Of a stretch of DNA of 64,000 nucleotides, positions 1-12,047 are shown in pieces (position 1 is the first letter of the stretch; each line of letters begins with the position of its first letter). The position numbers and the translations under genes were made by a program. Below the pieces are notes generated by a model. That model was not told the origin of the DNA and ran no database searches. It was given only the letters and a program-made list of their open reading frames with translations. This DNA comes from Stramonita haemastoma. Taxonomy: Eukaryota; Mollusca; Gastropoda; Neogastropoda; Muricidae. The DNA lies in NCBI GenBank assembly GCA_030674155.1, contig CM060342.1:15937047-16001046 (forward strand), in the 5' to 3' direction.

Positions 1-44
1 ACATACAGTGGTATAAATAAATAAATAAATAAATAAATCTGAGG

Positions 45-287
45 ACATGAGTTTGGTCCACCACTGAGATTTTTGTGCAAGGGGATTTTTCCTGTGGAGT
101 TATTATCACTACCGACTGACTTCACACCCCCGAAAATCCTTTACTGAATCTAGTGAGACTATTATAAGCCATGGTCCCACCTATGAGTTCAAGCAGAACA
201 TCTTGTACACACGTTGGTGGGCTAGTGGGCACATATGCATAATCTAACTGGAACTTCAGAGTTCTAGCCTAAGAATGCACAGAGAGA
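45..287 (+). mobile_element. SINE, core to tail t2, head lost
   Basis: GGATTTTTCCTGTGGAGTTA through AGCAGAACATCTTGTACACA to AGAGTTCTAGCCTAAGAATG; the middle of the tail is deleted. Confidence 0.7.
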
Positions 288-1124
288 AAAAGATAAAGTG
301 TTGTTGAGGGGGGGGGGGGGGGGGGGGGGTATTTGAACGAAACATGAAAGTAATGTTGAACCCCCCCAGTGCACCCTTTTCTTCCTGCGTAGTGTAGAAT
401 ACTTCCACTTTTCTGACAATATTTTCCTCAATCATGAGTTGATGTATATCCCCTCCATTTGCGAATGCTGCATTAATGACTGTTTAGTAACTGTGGGGGG
501 TTTCAGGGTCATAACCATACGGTTACATTGTACATAATGGACTTTCGTGGCTATCTGGTATACAAAACTATGTTGATTATGTGTCTACAGTCTTGGTCAA
601 TACAGCGTTAGGCCTTTGAGATACCCAAGGATGGTCTGTGATTTTTTTTTCTTCTTTCTTTAAAAAAACAAAAATCATTATGATTTTTTTGTTTGATATT
701 AATCAATTTTTGTTGTTGTTTATTGTGTATACATTTTTTGGGATAGGAAAGGAAATGGAGAAGGAGGAGGAGGAGAATGTTGATGTGTATGTTTCCCCTC
801 ATTGATAACGACTTGTGTTCGTTCTGTGGCGATCTTGAAGACGGCAGGAGATACACGTCTACTTTGTACAGGTGCTTTGATTGTCTGTTTCATCACTGAA
901 TTAAAAAAGTTGAGCCCAAGGTTATGTGTTCCTTGTCTTATTTCTTGCTTAACCACCACTCCCTCCCTTCTCCCTTTTTCTGTGGAGGGAAAGTTGGAGG
1001 GGGGGGGGGGGGGGGGTGGGAGAATAGCTAAGGAAAATAGAACTAAGGAACAAAAAAAAAACTCCAATCAAATCAAAGTAAAACATGGATGTTATAGCCC
1101 ATACATCCATGTATTCAGATCTTG

Positions 1125-1325
1125 ACGGCAGCCTCTGATGAATTTAGGACGAGAGGAATTTTACCATCTCTTAGGTCAACTGCTAAGTGCAGACCTGCCA
1201 GTGCCCTAATTCCCTTCTTGTTCCCACACATGCAGAAGATATTCCCATTGAAAATTCTGTAATTCATGTCAGCATTCAGTGGGTTACTTACAGAAACACA
1301 AATATACCCAGCATACGACCTGTAC
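1125..1325 (+). mobile_element. SINE E body without head
   Basis: AGGTCAACTGCTAAGTGCAG ACCTGCCAGTGCCCTAATTC and CAGCATTCAGTGGGTTACTT match the E family bodies at 14,220 and 21,005. Confidence 0.7.
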
Positions 1326-1457
1326 AATGAAATGAGTTATCGTCTCTGAAGTCAGAATGTGTATCGGCTGAGGCCATTGGGCAGACCTCCTGTAAAGTTA
1401 CAAGCACAGGAGAAGACCTGGCACTTCACATCCCACCTGGGAAGGAACACAGAGAAG

Positions 1458-1676
1458 AGAGAGAGTTAAAGTTAAAGTCTGTCCCGAGCCTAAGGCTCAT
1501 CAGGCCGGTGCTTATCCCGGTTTCTGTGGCGCTAAGCGACTGAGAGTCATAGACTCCCCCCTGGATAGGACGCCAGTCTATCGCAGGGTTAACCCCCCAA
1601 CACAAGGTTGGTACCCCTTTTACACCTGGGTGGGGTGAGAAAATAGCCGTAAAGTGCCTTTTCCAAGGGCACAAAA
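1458..1676 (-). mobile_element. SINE head C family, 3' part
   Basis: AAAGTCTGTCCCGAGCCTAA through GACTCCCCCCTGGATAGGAC to AAATAGCCGTAAAGTGCC; the tRNA-like head is cut off. Confidence 0.85.
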
Positions 1677-2050
1677 TATATATCAAATCAAATCAAATCA
1701 AAATTTTATTTCCAGATGGTACATTGAGTAAGGAATAAATTTGCTTTTTTTCATCAAGCCATCTATACAGCCAAAAAAAAGAAAAAGAAAAAAAAAGCAC
1801 TTAAACAAAAAACAGACAAACTAACAGAAATGAAGCAGGAAGCAAACAAGCAGAGTACAACCAAGAAAACCCCACCCCAACAAATATTTAGCTACAACAT
1901 TGTTACAACTCATAACAACAAAATAAACTCAGAGAGAAACAAAAATGATACAAGGGGGGAGGTGAATCAAGATAAGTGGATTCATATAGCATTATGACAA
2001 TGTGCACACCAGAAAAACAATATTTGCCGTTTATTGTTACCTTAACTTTA

Positions 2051-2330
2051 GGGGAGGGATAGCTCAGTGGTAAAAGCGCTTGCTTTCCCCAAGCCAGTAT
2101 CGAGCAGCATCAAGCATGGTTACCAAGTGGATGGGTGACTGCGTGCCTTGGCTTCAGTACAGTCCCCCAGTTCACCCAGCTGTAAATGGGTACCTGCCCT
2201 CTTTAGGGTCAGGGAAGGTAAAGCAGAGAGGGAGAGGAGATGGGTGCCGCCCTCAATATGTTGGCCCCTAGAGAAGCTGAGGTCCCTGATGCTTTGTTCC
2301 CCTACAACCACATAGGTTATAGGAAAAATT
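2051..2330 (+). mobile_element. SINE head D, full length
   Basis: GGGATAGCTCAGTGGTAAAA (box A), body with GCCTTGGCTTCAGTACAGTC and GGGTACCTGCCCTCTTTAGG, end near AGGTTATAGGAAAAATTT. Confidence 0.85.
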
Positions 2331-2399
2331 TACTTTCTCTGTGCATGTGAGTGTGTGTGTATATAGATAATTGTGTGTGTGTGTGTGTGTATGTAGATA

Positions 2400-2433
<34 letters not shown>

Positions 2434-2792
2434 ACATGTGTGTGTATACGTCTTTAGTGAACTGATGTACTAGATAGACTAGAAACTTGAAAGGCAAGTT
2501 AATTAAAGAAACACATTATTCCAAAATAAGCCTTTCTGACAGCAAAAAAAAACAAAAACAAAAAAAAACCACCCTTCAAATGCAAAGAGTTTGTGATTAA
2601 CATGTACAGTTGTATCACGGCTATGAAACATTAGGGCAAAGCTGAAGCATCAGATTAAACATCGCCAGGTGGGAAAGAGACCTGTAGTGGGCACACAAAA
2701 CTGATGGAAAAGATGGCAATGTCTCAGAGCGTGGGCTATAGCACAGTCTGTTAACTTATACTGCCCTCTTTTTCCATCAGTTTAGTTTGCGC

Positions 2793-2985
2793 GCCTTGGC
2801 TTCAGTATAGTCCCCCAGTTCACCCAGCTGTCAATGGGTACCTGCCCCCTTTAGGGTCACTCAGGGAAGGTGAAGCAGAGAGGGAGAGGAGATGGGCGCT
2901 GCCCTCAACATGCTGGCCCCTAGAGTAGCTGAGGTTTCTGATGCCTCGCTCCCCTACGACCACAAAGGTTATGGGACACCTTTTG
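2793..2985 (+). mobile_element. SINE head D family, headless
   Basis: CGCCTTGGCTTCAGTATAGT onward, ending at AAAGGTTATGGGACACC. The upstream 2,650-2,790 holds nothing recognised. Confidence 0.85.
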
Positions 2986-3300
2986 TGTACCGACTTCAGA
3001 TCTCTTGCCTACCTGACTATGTCCAGTCTGATGTTTCAGCTTAGCTGTAACAGTAGTGTTTGGTAGGCGTGGTGAGACTGAGAGCGCTGAGAGAAGGAGA
3101 AACTTGAAACTTTGAAACTTTTATTAAATTAAGGAAGAGAATAAGCACACATAATGGCTTTTTTACATCCAGCCCTTAGTCAAAGAAAATCATAACAATG
3201 AAAACAAATTAACAAGCAAACCCCAGAGGGAGATCATAACTCTATAGCCGTAATATTGCCCTACTCAAGGTCAGTTTTTATTTACAAGTATAAAGAATCC

Positions 3301-3309
3301 CCCCCCCCC

Positions 3310-3342
<33 letters not shown>
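3301..3342 (+). repeat. C run then (TC)n
   Basis: Twenty or so C followed by TC repeats; a second pure (TC)n is at 4,276-4,321. Confidence 0.95.
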
Positions 3343-3477
3343 CTCAGGGCCTCGCTATATGATCTTCGGTTGTAATATACAGTTTTGAAATACTGCAACA
3401 AAGTTTCACAATGACGTATCCTGTTTGTGAGATTGACGTCAGTCTAACACGTCATTATACTAAAGACTTTGACATTC

Positions 3478-3612
3478 AGTTTTAACTTTTTCTTCAGATT
3501 CAACTTATAAATCTGCTTTCTACTCTTTATCGTCAGATTAAACTTACAAATTTGCTTTCCACTTTCTGGAAAGCAGATTTAGAAGTTTAATCTGACGAAA
3601 AAGTTAAACTTA
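3478..3612. repeat. Inverted repeat plus a third related copy
   Basis: CGTCAGATTAAACTTACAAA at 3,531 pairs with AGAAGTTTAATCTGACG ending at 3,598, with GCTTTCC/GGAAAGC in the inner stem. A third, direct, copy (TTCAGATTCAACTTATAAAT) precedes it at 3,494. Confidence 0.8.
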
Positions 3613-3617
3613 ATGTC

Positions 3618-3850
3618 AAAGTCCTTCGGATGAAACTACAGAATCTAAACGGAGGACCCATGTGTGAGCGCAGGCAGAACATCTAACACACACGTTTAAA
3701 ACCCATTTCGCCTTTCGGAAGAGTGGGCCACTGTATGCGGTGGAAACAGATTTTAAAAAAAGAAGAAAAAAAGGAATAAACCCAACCTGCAGCATGCACA
3801 CAGGTGTTGTGTTAAGACACCATTTCCGAAGTCTGAATGCAGCTACTTAA

Positions 3851-3905
<55 letters not shown>

Positions 3906-3960
3906 GTTGCACATGCTTAAATCTCACCATTGGTGAACCTTAGAGCTCTAGCCCAGGAAC
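3618..3960 (+). mobile_element. SINE core-t2 with expanded G run
   Basis: Core GTCCTTCGGATGAAACTAC, then t2. The t2 segment AATGGTGGGCA is replaced by a run of about 48 G (3,855-3,902). Ends ACCTTAGAGCTCTAGCCCAG. Confidence 0.8.
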
Positions 3961-4273
3961 AAAAAAATATGGTCACTCAGCATTTCTGTGTACTATTTTC
4001 AATCTGTTCCACTTCTGATTTATCACACTCATTTACGCTTTAACGCTTGCTAAAGATCGAATCAAAATCTTTTATTTTGTGGATAATTAAATAAAAAATT
4101 AATAAGCACTGGTATGCTTTTTTAGATATTTTTTTAAAACACTGAAGTTTCAATCATGATTAAAAAAAAATAATAAATAATATAAAATAACACACATCAG
4201 CTAGCAAGCCCCCGCGCACACGCACACACACACACACACCACACACACACACACACTATATTTAAAAAGTAAG

Positions 4274-4326
<53 letters not shown>

Positions 4327-4446
4327 CCTCACTTAGATCTTCAGTGGTAATGTGCAGTTTTGAAATACTGCAACAAAGTTTCACAGTGACGTAGCCTAAT
4401 TGTAAGATTGAACGTCAGTCCATCACGTCATTATGATAAAGACACT

Positions 4447-4484
4447 CCCCCCCCCCCTTTTTTTTTTGGGGGGGGGGGGGGGGG
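4447..4484 (+). repeat. C-T-G homopolymer chain
   Basis: About 11 C, 10 T and 17 G directly joined. Read length here is unlikely to be exact. Confidence 0.9.
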
Positions 4485-4620
4485 AATACAAAATATAGGG
4501 GAACACTTAAATGATCATGTTTGTTGTTCTATTTCCCCATTGTGTTTATATACAATGAGAAAGTGAAAAACAAACATATCGTTGTTAGGCATCGCCCAGA
4601 ACCCATAGAAGTATGTAAAA

Positions 4621-4731
4621 TTAAACCCTTTGACCCTGAAGTTGGAATGCAGCTACCTTCTTATGCGTGGACATAATGGTCTCACACAAAACCTCACCAT
4701 TGGTGAACGTAACAGCTCTAGCTGAGGACCC
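4621..4731 (+). mobile_element. SINE tail t2 fragment
   Basis: GAAGTTGGAATGCAGCTACC to CTCACCATTGGTGAACGTAA, followed by C and (CA)n runs to 4,815. Confidence 0.75.
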
Positions 4732-4737
4732 CCCCCC

Positions 4738-4740
<3 letters not shown>

Positions 4741-4815
<75 letters not shown>
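4741..4815 (+). repeat. (AC)n microsatellite
   Basis: Pure AC dinucleotides over about 75 bp. Confidence 0.98.
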
Positions 4816-4819
<4 letters not shown>

Positions 4820-5064
4820 AACCACATATGGCCTACAACAACAACAAACAAAAGAAAAACCCTAAACAACAGCAACAACAAACGAGCAAAAACGAAAGAC
4901 ACTTCAAGAACTGGTTGCGATTGAAACGAAAAACCCTAAACAACAACACATTTCAAGAACTGTTTGCAATGGAAACGTTTCAAGATAGTCAACAAATAGT
5001 TACGAACATTGACAGTTCTTTGGTAGTCAAAAGGACTGGAGTCCCAGGGGTTATGATGCGATAG

Positions 5065-5248
5065 GCACATGTTAAATCCTGTTCCGCTTTTCGTAAGAGT
5101 AGGCCATCGTGTGGCGATGCCCGTGGGAACAGATGACAAGATTTTCAAAACTGCATACACATGGGGACTGAATGTAAAAAACAACAACAAACACGAGTGC
5201 TTATTCCATTATCCTCCATATAAAAGAATAAATAAATGAAATAAAAAT
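5065..5248 (+). mobile_element. SINE core-t1, 3' half
   Basis: CACATGTTAAATCCTGTTCC to ATATAAAAGAATAAATAAAT. Confidence 0.85.
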
Positions 5249-5370
5249 AGGCCCTAGAGGTGTGGGTAGCTGAGATAACCCTGTGTTTATCTCCCCGACA
5301 CCTCCACGATCTTGCATTTTGGTGTGAAAAGTATATACCACAGCTGTAGGTCCCCTGATCAGCACAACCT

Positions 5371-5562
5371 TTATTTATTTATTTATTCTTTTATATCGAG
5401 GATAATGGAATAAGCACTCACGTGCTTTTTTTTTTTTTACATCCAGTCCCCGCGTGTATGCAGTTGTGTAAATCTTGTCATCCGTTCCCATCGGAACACG
5501 ATGGCCTACTCTTACGAAATGCGGAACAGGATTTAACGTGTGGGCAAGATGTTCTTTTACTC
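5371..5562 (-). mobile_element. SINE core-t1, 3' half
   Basis: TTATTCTTTTATATCGAGGA to GTGTGGGCAAGATGTTC, then breaks off into unrelated sequence (5,563-5,860) in which no gene is recognised. Confidence 0.85.
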
Positions 5563-5913
5563 AACTTAAGACCTGTTGTGCCCGAGCCATTTAGCCATTT
5601 GGCCGCATCTGTCTCGTGGTGACCCCTGTGGCCCGGTAGCCACAAACGACACACAAAAAACACATCAGCAGTGCAGGGCCAGCCATCCCCTCTGGCTGGT
5701 GGCTTCAGAGCAGCCTGACATTGATAAGCTCCCTGTAGACTTTTGATTCTGAAGATGATACATAACAAGTCTAGGTATGGCTTGGGCTGAGAGGGTTGGG
5801 AACAGCAGGAAAGGAACATCACAAAGGGTAAAAGAAGTGGGAACTCGCCACCCCACCCCCACTAAAAAAAAAAAAAAAAAAAAAAAAAAAAGTGGGAAGT
5901 TTCTGATCCATTT

Positions 5914-6150
5914 ATTTATTTATTTATTCTTTTATATCGAGGATAATGGAATAAGCACTTATGTGTGGGTTTTTTTACACCCAGTCCCCGTGTGTATGCA
6001 GTTTTGTAAATGTCATCTGTTCCCACCGGCACACAATGGCCTACTCTTACGAAAAGCGGAACAAGATTTAACGTGTGCGTAAGATGTTCTGCGTGCGTTC
6101 GCACACACGGGGCCTCGGTTTACAGTCTCATCATTACATAAAAAGGGCTC
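5914..6150 (-). mobile_element. SINE core-t1, 3' half
   Basis: TTATATCGAGGATAATGGAA to CGGGGCCTCGGTTTACAGTC; the head is absent. Confidence 0.85.
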
Positions 6151-6505
6151 ATGCAGAACTGCCCATCATGTAAAGCATTGCATAACTTTAGAATTGCAAC
6201 ATGCCCAACGTTGGGCGTTGATTTTTTGGGTGGTTCCCACTTGCAGTCATCACAGTCCCAAATTGGACAGCTCCACTGGGACTATGATATAACCAGAACC
6301 AAATAAATAAAAGATGCATGCCATTCCTTTCGTCACGCAATTTTTCCATTTTCTAGCCACATTTCTGCAATTTAAAACAAAACAAAAAGGACACAAAATA
6401 TAAAACAACACTAACAACGACAGCAACAAACGACCACAGAAATTCGAGTTGGAAGTCAACACGTGTGCTGCGTTCCGATGCCAATCCAGGTTTTTGAAGT
6501 TTCAC

Positions 6506-6800
6506 TTGCGCATGCGTAATGTATGTCTTCTCGCCTGACCAAGATGTCGAAGAAAAGCGCGAAATATGATTTCCATGTCAGTCAGAAGTTTGTTCTCACA
6601 TTAGGCCACACAAGGAGGATTTTCCATATACTGACCAGTCCCTACAAGGCAAAAGCTACGTGTACCTTATGCACCGTGGACCAGTGCAGTTTTAAGATTT
6701 CGTATGGTGGATGAAATGATAGTGCAGTGAAAACCAGAAAAGACTTGACAAGCACAATAAGAATGTGAAGATGGTGGACTTTCAGAAAACACTTTGGATA
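6506..6800 (+). pseudogene. BED-type zinc-finger relic (DNA-transposase N-terminus)
   Basis: The frame from 6,523 encodes MSKKSAKYDFHVSQKF and then ATCTLCTVDQCSFKISYGG before a stop. C-x2-C followed by FxISyGG is the first half of a BED finger as found in hAT-like transposases and their domesticated relatives. The next expected residues (RND...H) appear only after a one-base shift (NDSAVK). Related broken copies at 17,534-17,800 and 24,314-24,580 read CNFKISHGKRSDITAHI. A CpG-containing TGCGCATGCG palindrome sits 5-15 bases before the first ATG. Confidence 0.5.
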
Positions 6801-7184
6801 CGTTGTTGTGTTCGCAGTCCCTAGATCCAAATCTTCTCTGGGACGTAAAATATAACCACAACAAGAAGAACATGGTGTTTTTTTCTGAAAAGGACGACGA
6901 CAGCACCATAATTGCTGAGGTAGGTAGTAAATTAGTAATCTATTTGTAATTTTAATTTTAGTACATTGATTTTGAATGTCTTGTTTCTTTCTTATTAAAA
7001 TTTACCTGTGTTTGTTGAAAGATTGAATTCTAAAACTATTTATAACCATTTTCTCGCTCACAATAGGCTTAAGATAATTTCTCTCTCCCCCCCCCCCCCC
7101 TTCTCTCTCTCTCTGTTACTGTTGGTGTCCCTCTGTCGGTCTGTCTTTCTCTCTCCACACTCACATGCCTAAGGGCGCATGTTT

Positions 7185-7186
<2 letters not shown>

Positions 7187-7231
<45 letters not shown>

Positions 7232-7247
7232 ACACACACACACACAG
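7187..7247 (+). repeat. (AC)n microsatellite
   Basis: AC repeats with one CACC interruption. The downstream 7,370-7,540 is T and G homopolymer chains without coding sense. Confidence 0.95.
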
Positions 7248-7855
7248 GCTATACCTATTGTTTCTTTTGGTTGTTTCTTGGGGAAGGGAGAGGGGGATGA
7301 TAATGTTCATAATTTGCTTCTGGTTGCTATTGTTGGGAATTCTCGTTCTTGTTTTGGGGGGTTAGTTGGTCTTTTATGTTTTTTTTTTTTTTTTTTTCTT
7401 TTTTTTTTTTTGCTGTTGGGGGGGGGGGGGGGGGGTAGTTTTTTGTGGTTTTTTTTAAACATAATTATTTGTTGTTATTGTTAGTGGTGTTTTTTGTTTT
7501 TTGTTGGTTTTTTTTTTTTTTTGGGGGGGGGGGGGGAGGCTACTTACGACTTTTTTTCTCAGGTGAAATTACCTCACATTTTTTCGTTGGAATTACTGTT
7601 TTTGTTCAGAATTGTTGGAACTGCATTTTCCTTTTTGTTGTAGTTTAGTAGGTAAGTAACGTTAAGGGTTGTTTTTTTTTTTATCAATCCACATGAAGGC
7701 CCTATTGATCCCCGAAATTCCATCTTCCATACATTACCAACTACACCCTCTTCCCCTGACATTCACACACCCTTCCCCCTTTCCTTCTCTGTCTCTGTCT
7801 TTCTCTCCTTCATTTCCTCTGATATCACAATTTGTGAAAAGACGTTAAAAGAAAT

Positions 7856-7859
<4 letters not shown>

Positions 7860-7928
<69 letters not shown>
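7860..7928 (+). repeat. (AC)n microsatellite
   Basis: Pure AC, immediately upstream of a head A SINE. Confidence 0.98.
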
Positions 7929-7932
<4 letters not shown>

Positions 7933-7944
7933 CAACACACACAT

Positions 7945-8285
7945 GGGGATAGCCTAGATCTAGTGGTCAGAACATTGAGTGGCATTTTGATCACCGAGTT
8001 GTATTCCCATTGAGAGGACTTTTCCCCTAGAGTAAAATATCAGTTCTGACTCCACTCTCCCCAAAAGTCCTTGGATGAGACTATAAGCCGAAGCCCATGT
8101 GCCGAGTGCCCGAACGCAGGCAGAACATCTTGTGCACACATTAAATCCTGTTATGCTTTTCATAAGAGTAGGCCATTATGTGCAGGTGGGAAGAAATATT
8201 TACAAAAACTGCATGCACAGGGGGATTGGATGTAAAAAAGCAAGTGCTTATTTCATTATCTTGGATATAAAAAAAAATAATAGAG
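7945..8285 (+). mobile_element. SINE head A-tail t1, full length
   Basis: GGGGATAGCCTAGATCTAGT (box A with an insertion) to GATATAAAAAAAAATAATAG. Preceded by (AC)n 7,860-7,928. Confidence 0.85.
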
Positions 8286-9535
8286 TGAAACAGTGCATCA
8301 GATTATTCATTTTTGAAGGATAACCACAATTTCATAGATCTAATGCTAGATATCTGTATTTTGGTGTTTATTTTAATTACACAAACTTCCATGTCCTAAA
8401 AGTACATCCTGGCTTGGCACCCAGTGATGTAAAAGTTGATGACGTCATAAAAAACGTCATATCTGTCACAGCATCAAGTGACTATCCCCATTTCTTAGCC
8501 TGCCGGCTTGAATCATGAATGATTTAGACCAAAACTAGATCTAACAGCTAAATTTAGAGTTGTTTATTTTTGTTATGAGTGAAAAGTATTGACTATTGAC
8601 TAGTTATGTAAAGTAATTATATGTATTGATTAAAAAACACACCCCCCCCCCCACCCACAAACAGTTGAATCAAAGATTGAAACTTAGCTTGGACATGATT
8701 GCATGAGTTGAAAGCCTTTGTGAACAAAAGAGTGAGACGTTCAAAGTGATCAGTGTTTCCTTGATGTTGTTTTTTGTATTGCATTTAGGTCATGTGTAAC
8801 ACAGTAACGCTTTAAGTTTATTTTGATTTATTTACTGCAAAATCGTCAGGTTTTTTTAGCTTTGTGGATCTTGCTTCAAAAGCTAGGAAACATATGACAT
8901 GGTAATGGTAAATATTTTATTTTACAGTTCTTTTAAAAATTTTGGTTAAAGTGTAACTGTTATCAGGTTGCAAAAATCTTCATTGGCTGAAAATGTACTA
9001 AACCTCCACAATGATAAATCTTGTTGTACCTACTACTACATGTAACAGGTATTATTAACAGGTAAGCCCGTGTATATATATTGTCATTTTATTAAAATCA
9101 GAGACATTATGGACATTATTAATTGGTGCAGTAGTTACATTTCGACACCCATCATCTTTCATGAGAAGTAACAGAAAAAGCGAGTTTTGCCATCAATTTT
9201 ATTTCTTCTGCAGCACAAACAAATCACTAGACTCATGTATAATTATAAAGTCCAAATCCTCTCAGGTGACTAATGGTCAACCCCAACACAATTCTATAAT
9301 ATTCAATCCAACCCAACCTAACCTGTACTATAAAATCATATTTATGTCAGCCTATAGTGGCTACTGAAGGTTTCAGTGCTGTTTTCCCATCACTCCTCAT
9401 GGAGTGAAGGCAACAGCCAGACTTAAAGAGAAAAAAATGTAAGCCTAATTTTTTTTTTTTTTTTTTTTTTGGGGGGGGGGGGGGCAATTTGTTTGCAACC
9501 CTATACTCAAAGACTCAAGACCTACTGTTAAGGTA
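8286..9535. other. AT-rich stretch without recognised features
   Basis: Nothing coding recognised. A GATGACGTCATAAAA (CRE-like) site is near 8,437. T/G homopolymers at 9,450-9,484. Confidence 0.5.
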
Positions 9536-9862
9536 TCCATATTCTGACTGCAGGAATGATAAAACGAGTGTGCATGTGTTTTTTTAAATGAAAAAAAAAA
9601 TCATACCAGCACGCAAAGTCCTACTCTTCCGAAAGGTAGAACAGGTTTTTAACATGTGTGCAGGATGTTCTGTGTGCGTCGCACACAAAACCTCAGTTTA
9701 TAATCTCATGTGAAGGATTTTTATAGGGCAGTGGAGTTGGTACTGTCACTGGTGTTAATCCAGGGGGAAAATTCCCTTGATTATAAATGAGCATGGATGG
9801 TGGTTCAAACCTGGTTGGAACAAGCTTCATGATCAAACCACTAGGCTCTCCCCCAGATCATG
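9536..9862 (-). mobile_element. SINE head A-tail t2, decayed
   Basis: TTCTGACTGCAGGAATGATA, core AGGATGTTCTGTGTGCGTCG, head end CCACTAGGCTCTCCCCC. Confidence 0.7.
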
Positions 9863-10117
9863 CAACATCCCTTATGTATTTATTTTTTTTTTTATTGTTC
9901 CAGTGCTAGCGAGGGCCTAGCAGTCGGCCTTTTTAACACCTGCGCTGCAGTTTTCACCTGGAGGGCAACACCTGAAAAAGACTATGTCATGCTGTGTGGT
10001 CTTCCCTGCTGAAACCCCCAGTATTCCAACTGGGGAAATTGACAGTGTTCTGTTCCATTCATGAACCCTATGACCCATATACTTTTTTTAGTACTTGTTA
10101 TGTTTTTGTCTTATTCA

Positions 10118-10402
10118 CTGTTCGAGGGGATTTTTTTCCCTGGAGTTAACATCAGTGCTGACTCCACTCTCCCCAAAAGTCCTTCGGGTGAGACTAGAGA
10201 CCGGGGCCCCATGTGTGCGAATGCATACAGAAGCATCTTGTCGCACACGTTAAATCCTGTTCTGCTTTTCGTAAGAGTAGGCCACTGTGTGCCTGGTAGG
10301 AACAGATAAGATTGACAAAACTGCATTCACACTGGGGACTGGATGTAAAAAAAGCACACGGGTGCTCATTCCATTATTCTTGACTATAAAAGAATAAATA
10401 AT
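10118..10402 (+). mobile_element. SINE core-t1, head truncated
   Basis: GTTCGAGGGGATTTTTTTCC to CTATAAAAGAATAAATAATA; starts at the box B end. Confidence 0.85.
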
Positions 10403-10481
10403 AATACAAATAAACTGTTTTGTATTGATAGTTGTAATGATTTATATTAAAATGATAAAGAAAAATGTTGCTGCTGATACT

Positions 10482-10800
10482 TTTTTTCCTTTGTTTGCTA
10501 CAGCTACGAGGTTCACCAATGGTAAGATTTTTGGTATGTGACCATATTCTTCCCCACCATTTAGGTAGCTGCATTCAGACTTGAGGGATGGTGTCTACAC
10601 AGTACACGACACCTGTATGTATGCGTTGTTTTTTTCTTAATTTCTTCATACCAGCTCACAATAGCCAACTCTTTGAAAGGCAAAACAAGTTTTCAGTGTG
10701 TATGGGGCCTTGGTTTATAGTCCCATCCAAAAGACTTTGACATTAGTTTGATTTTTTTTGGGGGGAAATTGGGAAGTTAAGGGTGAGGAAATGATAAAAA
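10482..10800 (-). mobile_element. SINE head B-tail t2, head end lost
   Basis: TACGAGGTTCACCAATGGTA to GACTTTGACATTAGTTTGAT and GGGAAGTTAAGGGTGAGG. Confidence 0.75.
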
Positions 10801-11066
10801 TAATAATACTGTTTTATACAGGAAAATGGTCATATCATAGTAAGTATCCAAAAGATTATTTGCCTCGTCTGATTTCATTATCGCCCTTAAGCCTGACTGT
10901 ATTTATAGAGTAGATGTAAGTATTTATAACTAAATTGTCTATCTAAAGTCATGACTTTAGCCTGCTTTCGTAGACTCTTGTTTTCTGATTTTGTTTCCAT
11001 ATAAAAATGCATAATGTCAGTGATATGATCCATACCAAGATGATGATGACTCATTTCAATGTGCAG

Positions 11067-11190
11067 GTGTGGCCCCCATTCCGAGGCAACTATGGAAACG
11101 GGTGGCAGAGTACAAGACTTGCAGGGCAAGGGACACGTGTGGTGGCTGGCACTACAGGCTACTACTGCTTTGGAAACTTCCTGATACCAG
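11067..11190 (+). CDS. Candidate internal exon, unknown product
   Basis: The 124-nt segment has textbook borders (caatgtgcag|GTGTGG and ATACCAG|gtgagt). It stays open in two frames: VWPPFRGNYGNGWQSTRLAG and GVAPIPRQLWKRVAEYKTCR. No family recognised. No partner exon is visible between the SINEs on either side, so it could be a chance combination. Confidence 0.35.
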
Positions 11191-11251
11191 GTGAGTGTGC
11201 TGTCTTTACCATGCAGTATTTGTCATCATTCATGTAGCCTACCACTGTACC

Positions 11252-12040
11252 ATATGAGACACTTGTGATGCTCCACCACGAATTGGGTTGCATTGCATCT
11301 GACCAGGGGACAGGATAGCCTAGTGGTCAGAACATTGCGCTCGCAATTTGATGACCCGAGTTTGATTCCCGTTCGAGGGATTTTTCTTCTGGAGTTAACA
11401 TCAGTGCTGACTCCACTCTCCCCAAAAGTCTTTCAGGATGAGACTGTAAACGATGCCCCGTGTGCGGACGCACGCATAACATCTTGCGCACACGTTAAAT
11501 CCTGTTCCACTTTTCATAAGAGTAGGCCATTGTGTGCCGGTGGGAACAGATAAGATTTACAAATCTGCATGCATACAGGAACTGGATTTAATAAAGCACC
11601 GAGTGCTGATTCCTTATCCTCGATTATATAAAAAGAAAAAAAAGGAGGAAAACCCCCACTTTTCCGTAGGAGCCATTTTAGGCAGGTGGGGGTCAGGCTT
11701 GTTGATTTTGAAAGATTATAAAACTATAGCCCTTCTTTTACCTTGGTTTGAAACTTGTATTTAAAAAAAAAGGCATGACTGTGATTCCTTTTGTGCTAAA
11801 AGCGCATTAAAAAACACCCAACCCGTCTGTTAAGTTTACATTCAATTTCTATTTTTGCACTTCTTGCAGTCATTTCAATTTGTAAAAAAAAAAAAAAAAG
11901 CCTAGATTTACCTGATTTTCAATCTGTTTTCTGTATTGAATAGCCTTTTTATTGCAGATTGATGACATGTTAAAACTGAAAATTGATGACCTCTAGTGCA
12001 ATGCAACTCATTTGTGGTGAAGCTTCACCGTTTCAGAAAA
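11252..12040. mobile_element. MITE-like element split by a SINE
   Basis: Ends GTGATGCTCCACCACGAATT (11,259) and ACTCATTTGTGGTGAAGCTT (12,008) are inverted relative to each other. The interior (GGCAGGTGGGGGTCAGGC, then CATCAATCTGCAATAAAA complement) matches the element at 15,846-16,225. A SINE A-t1 (11,305-11,640) sits inside. Confidence 0.55.
11305..11640 (+). mobile_element. SINE head A-tail t1, full length
   Basis: GGGGACAGGATAGCCTAGTG with box B GAGTTTGATTCCC, core, and end ATCCTCGATTATATAAAAAG. It is inserted in the MITE-like element 11,252-12,040. Confidence 0.9.
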
Positions 12041-12047
12041 AAAATCA

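Noticed and set aside
2051..2271. 63-codon frame at the head D SINE
   Set aside because: The frame lies wholly within a dispersed SINE and recurs in other copies with stops.
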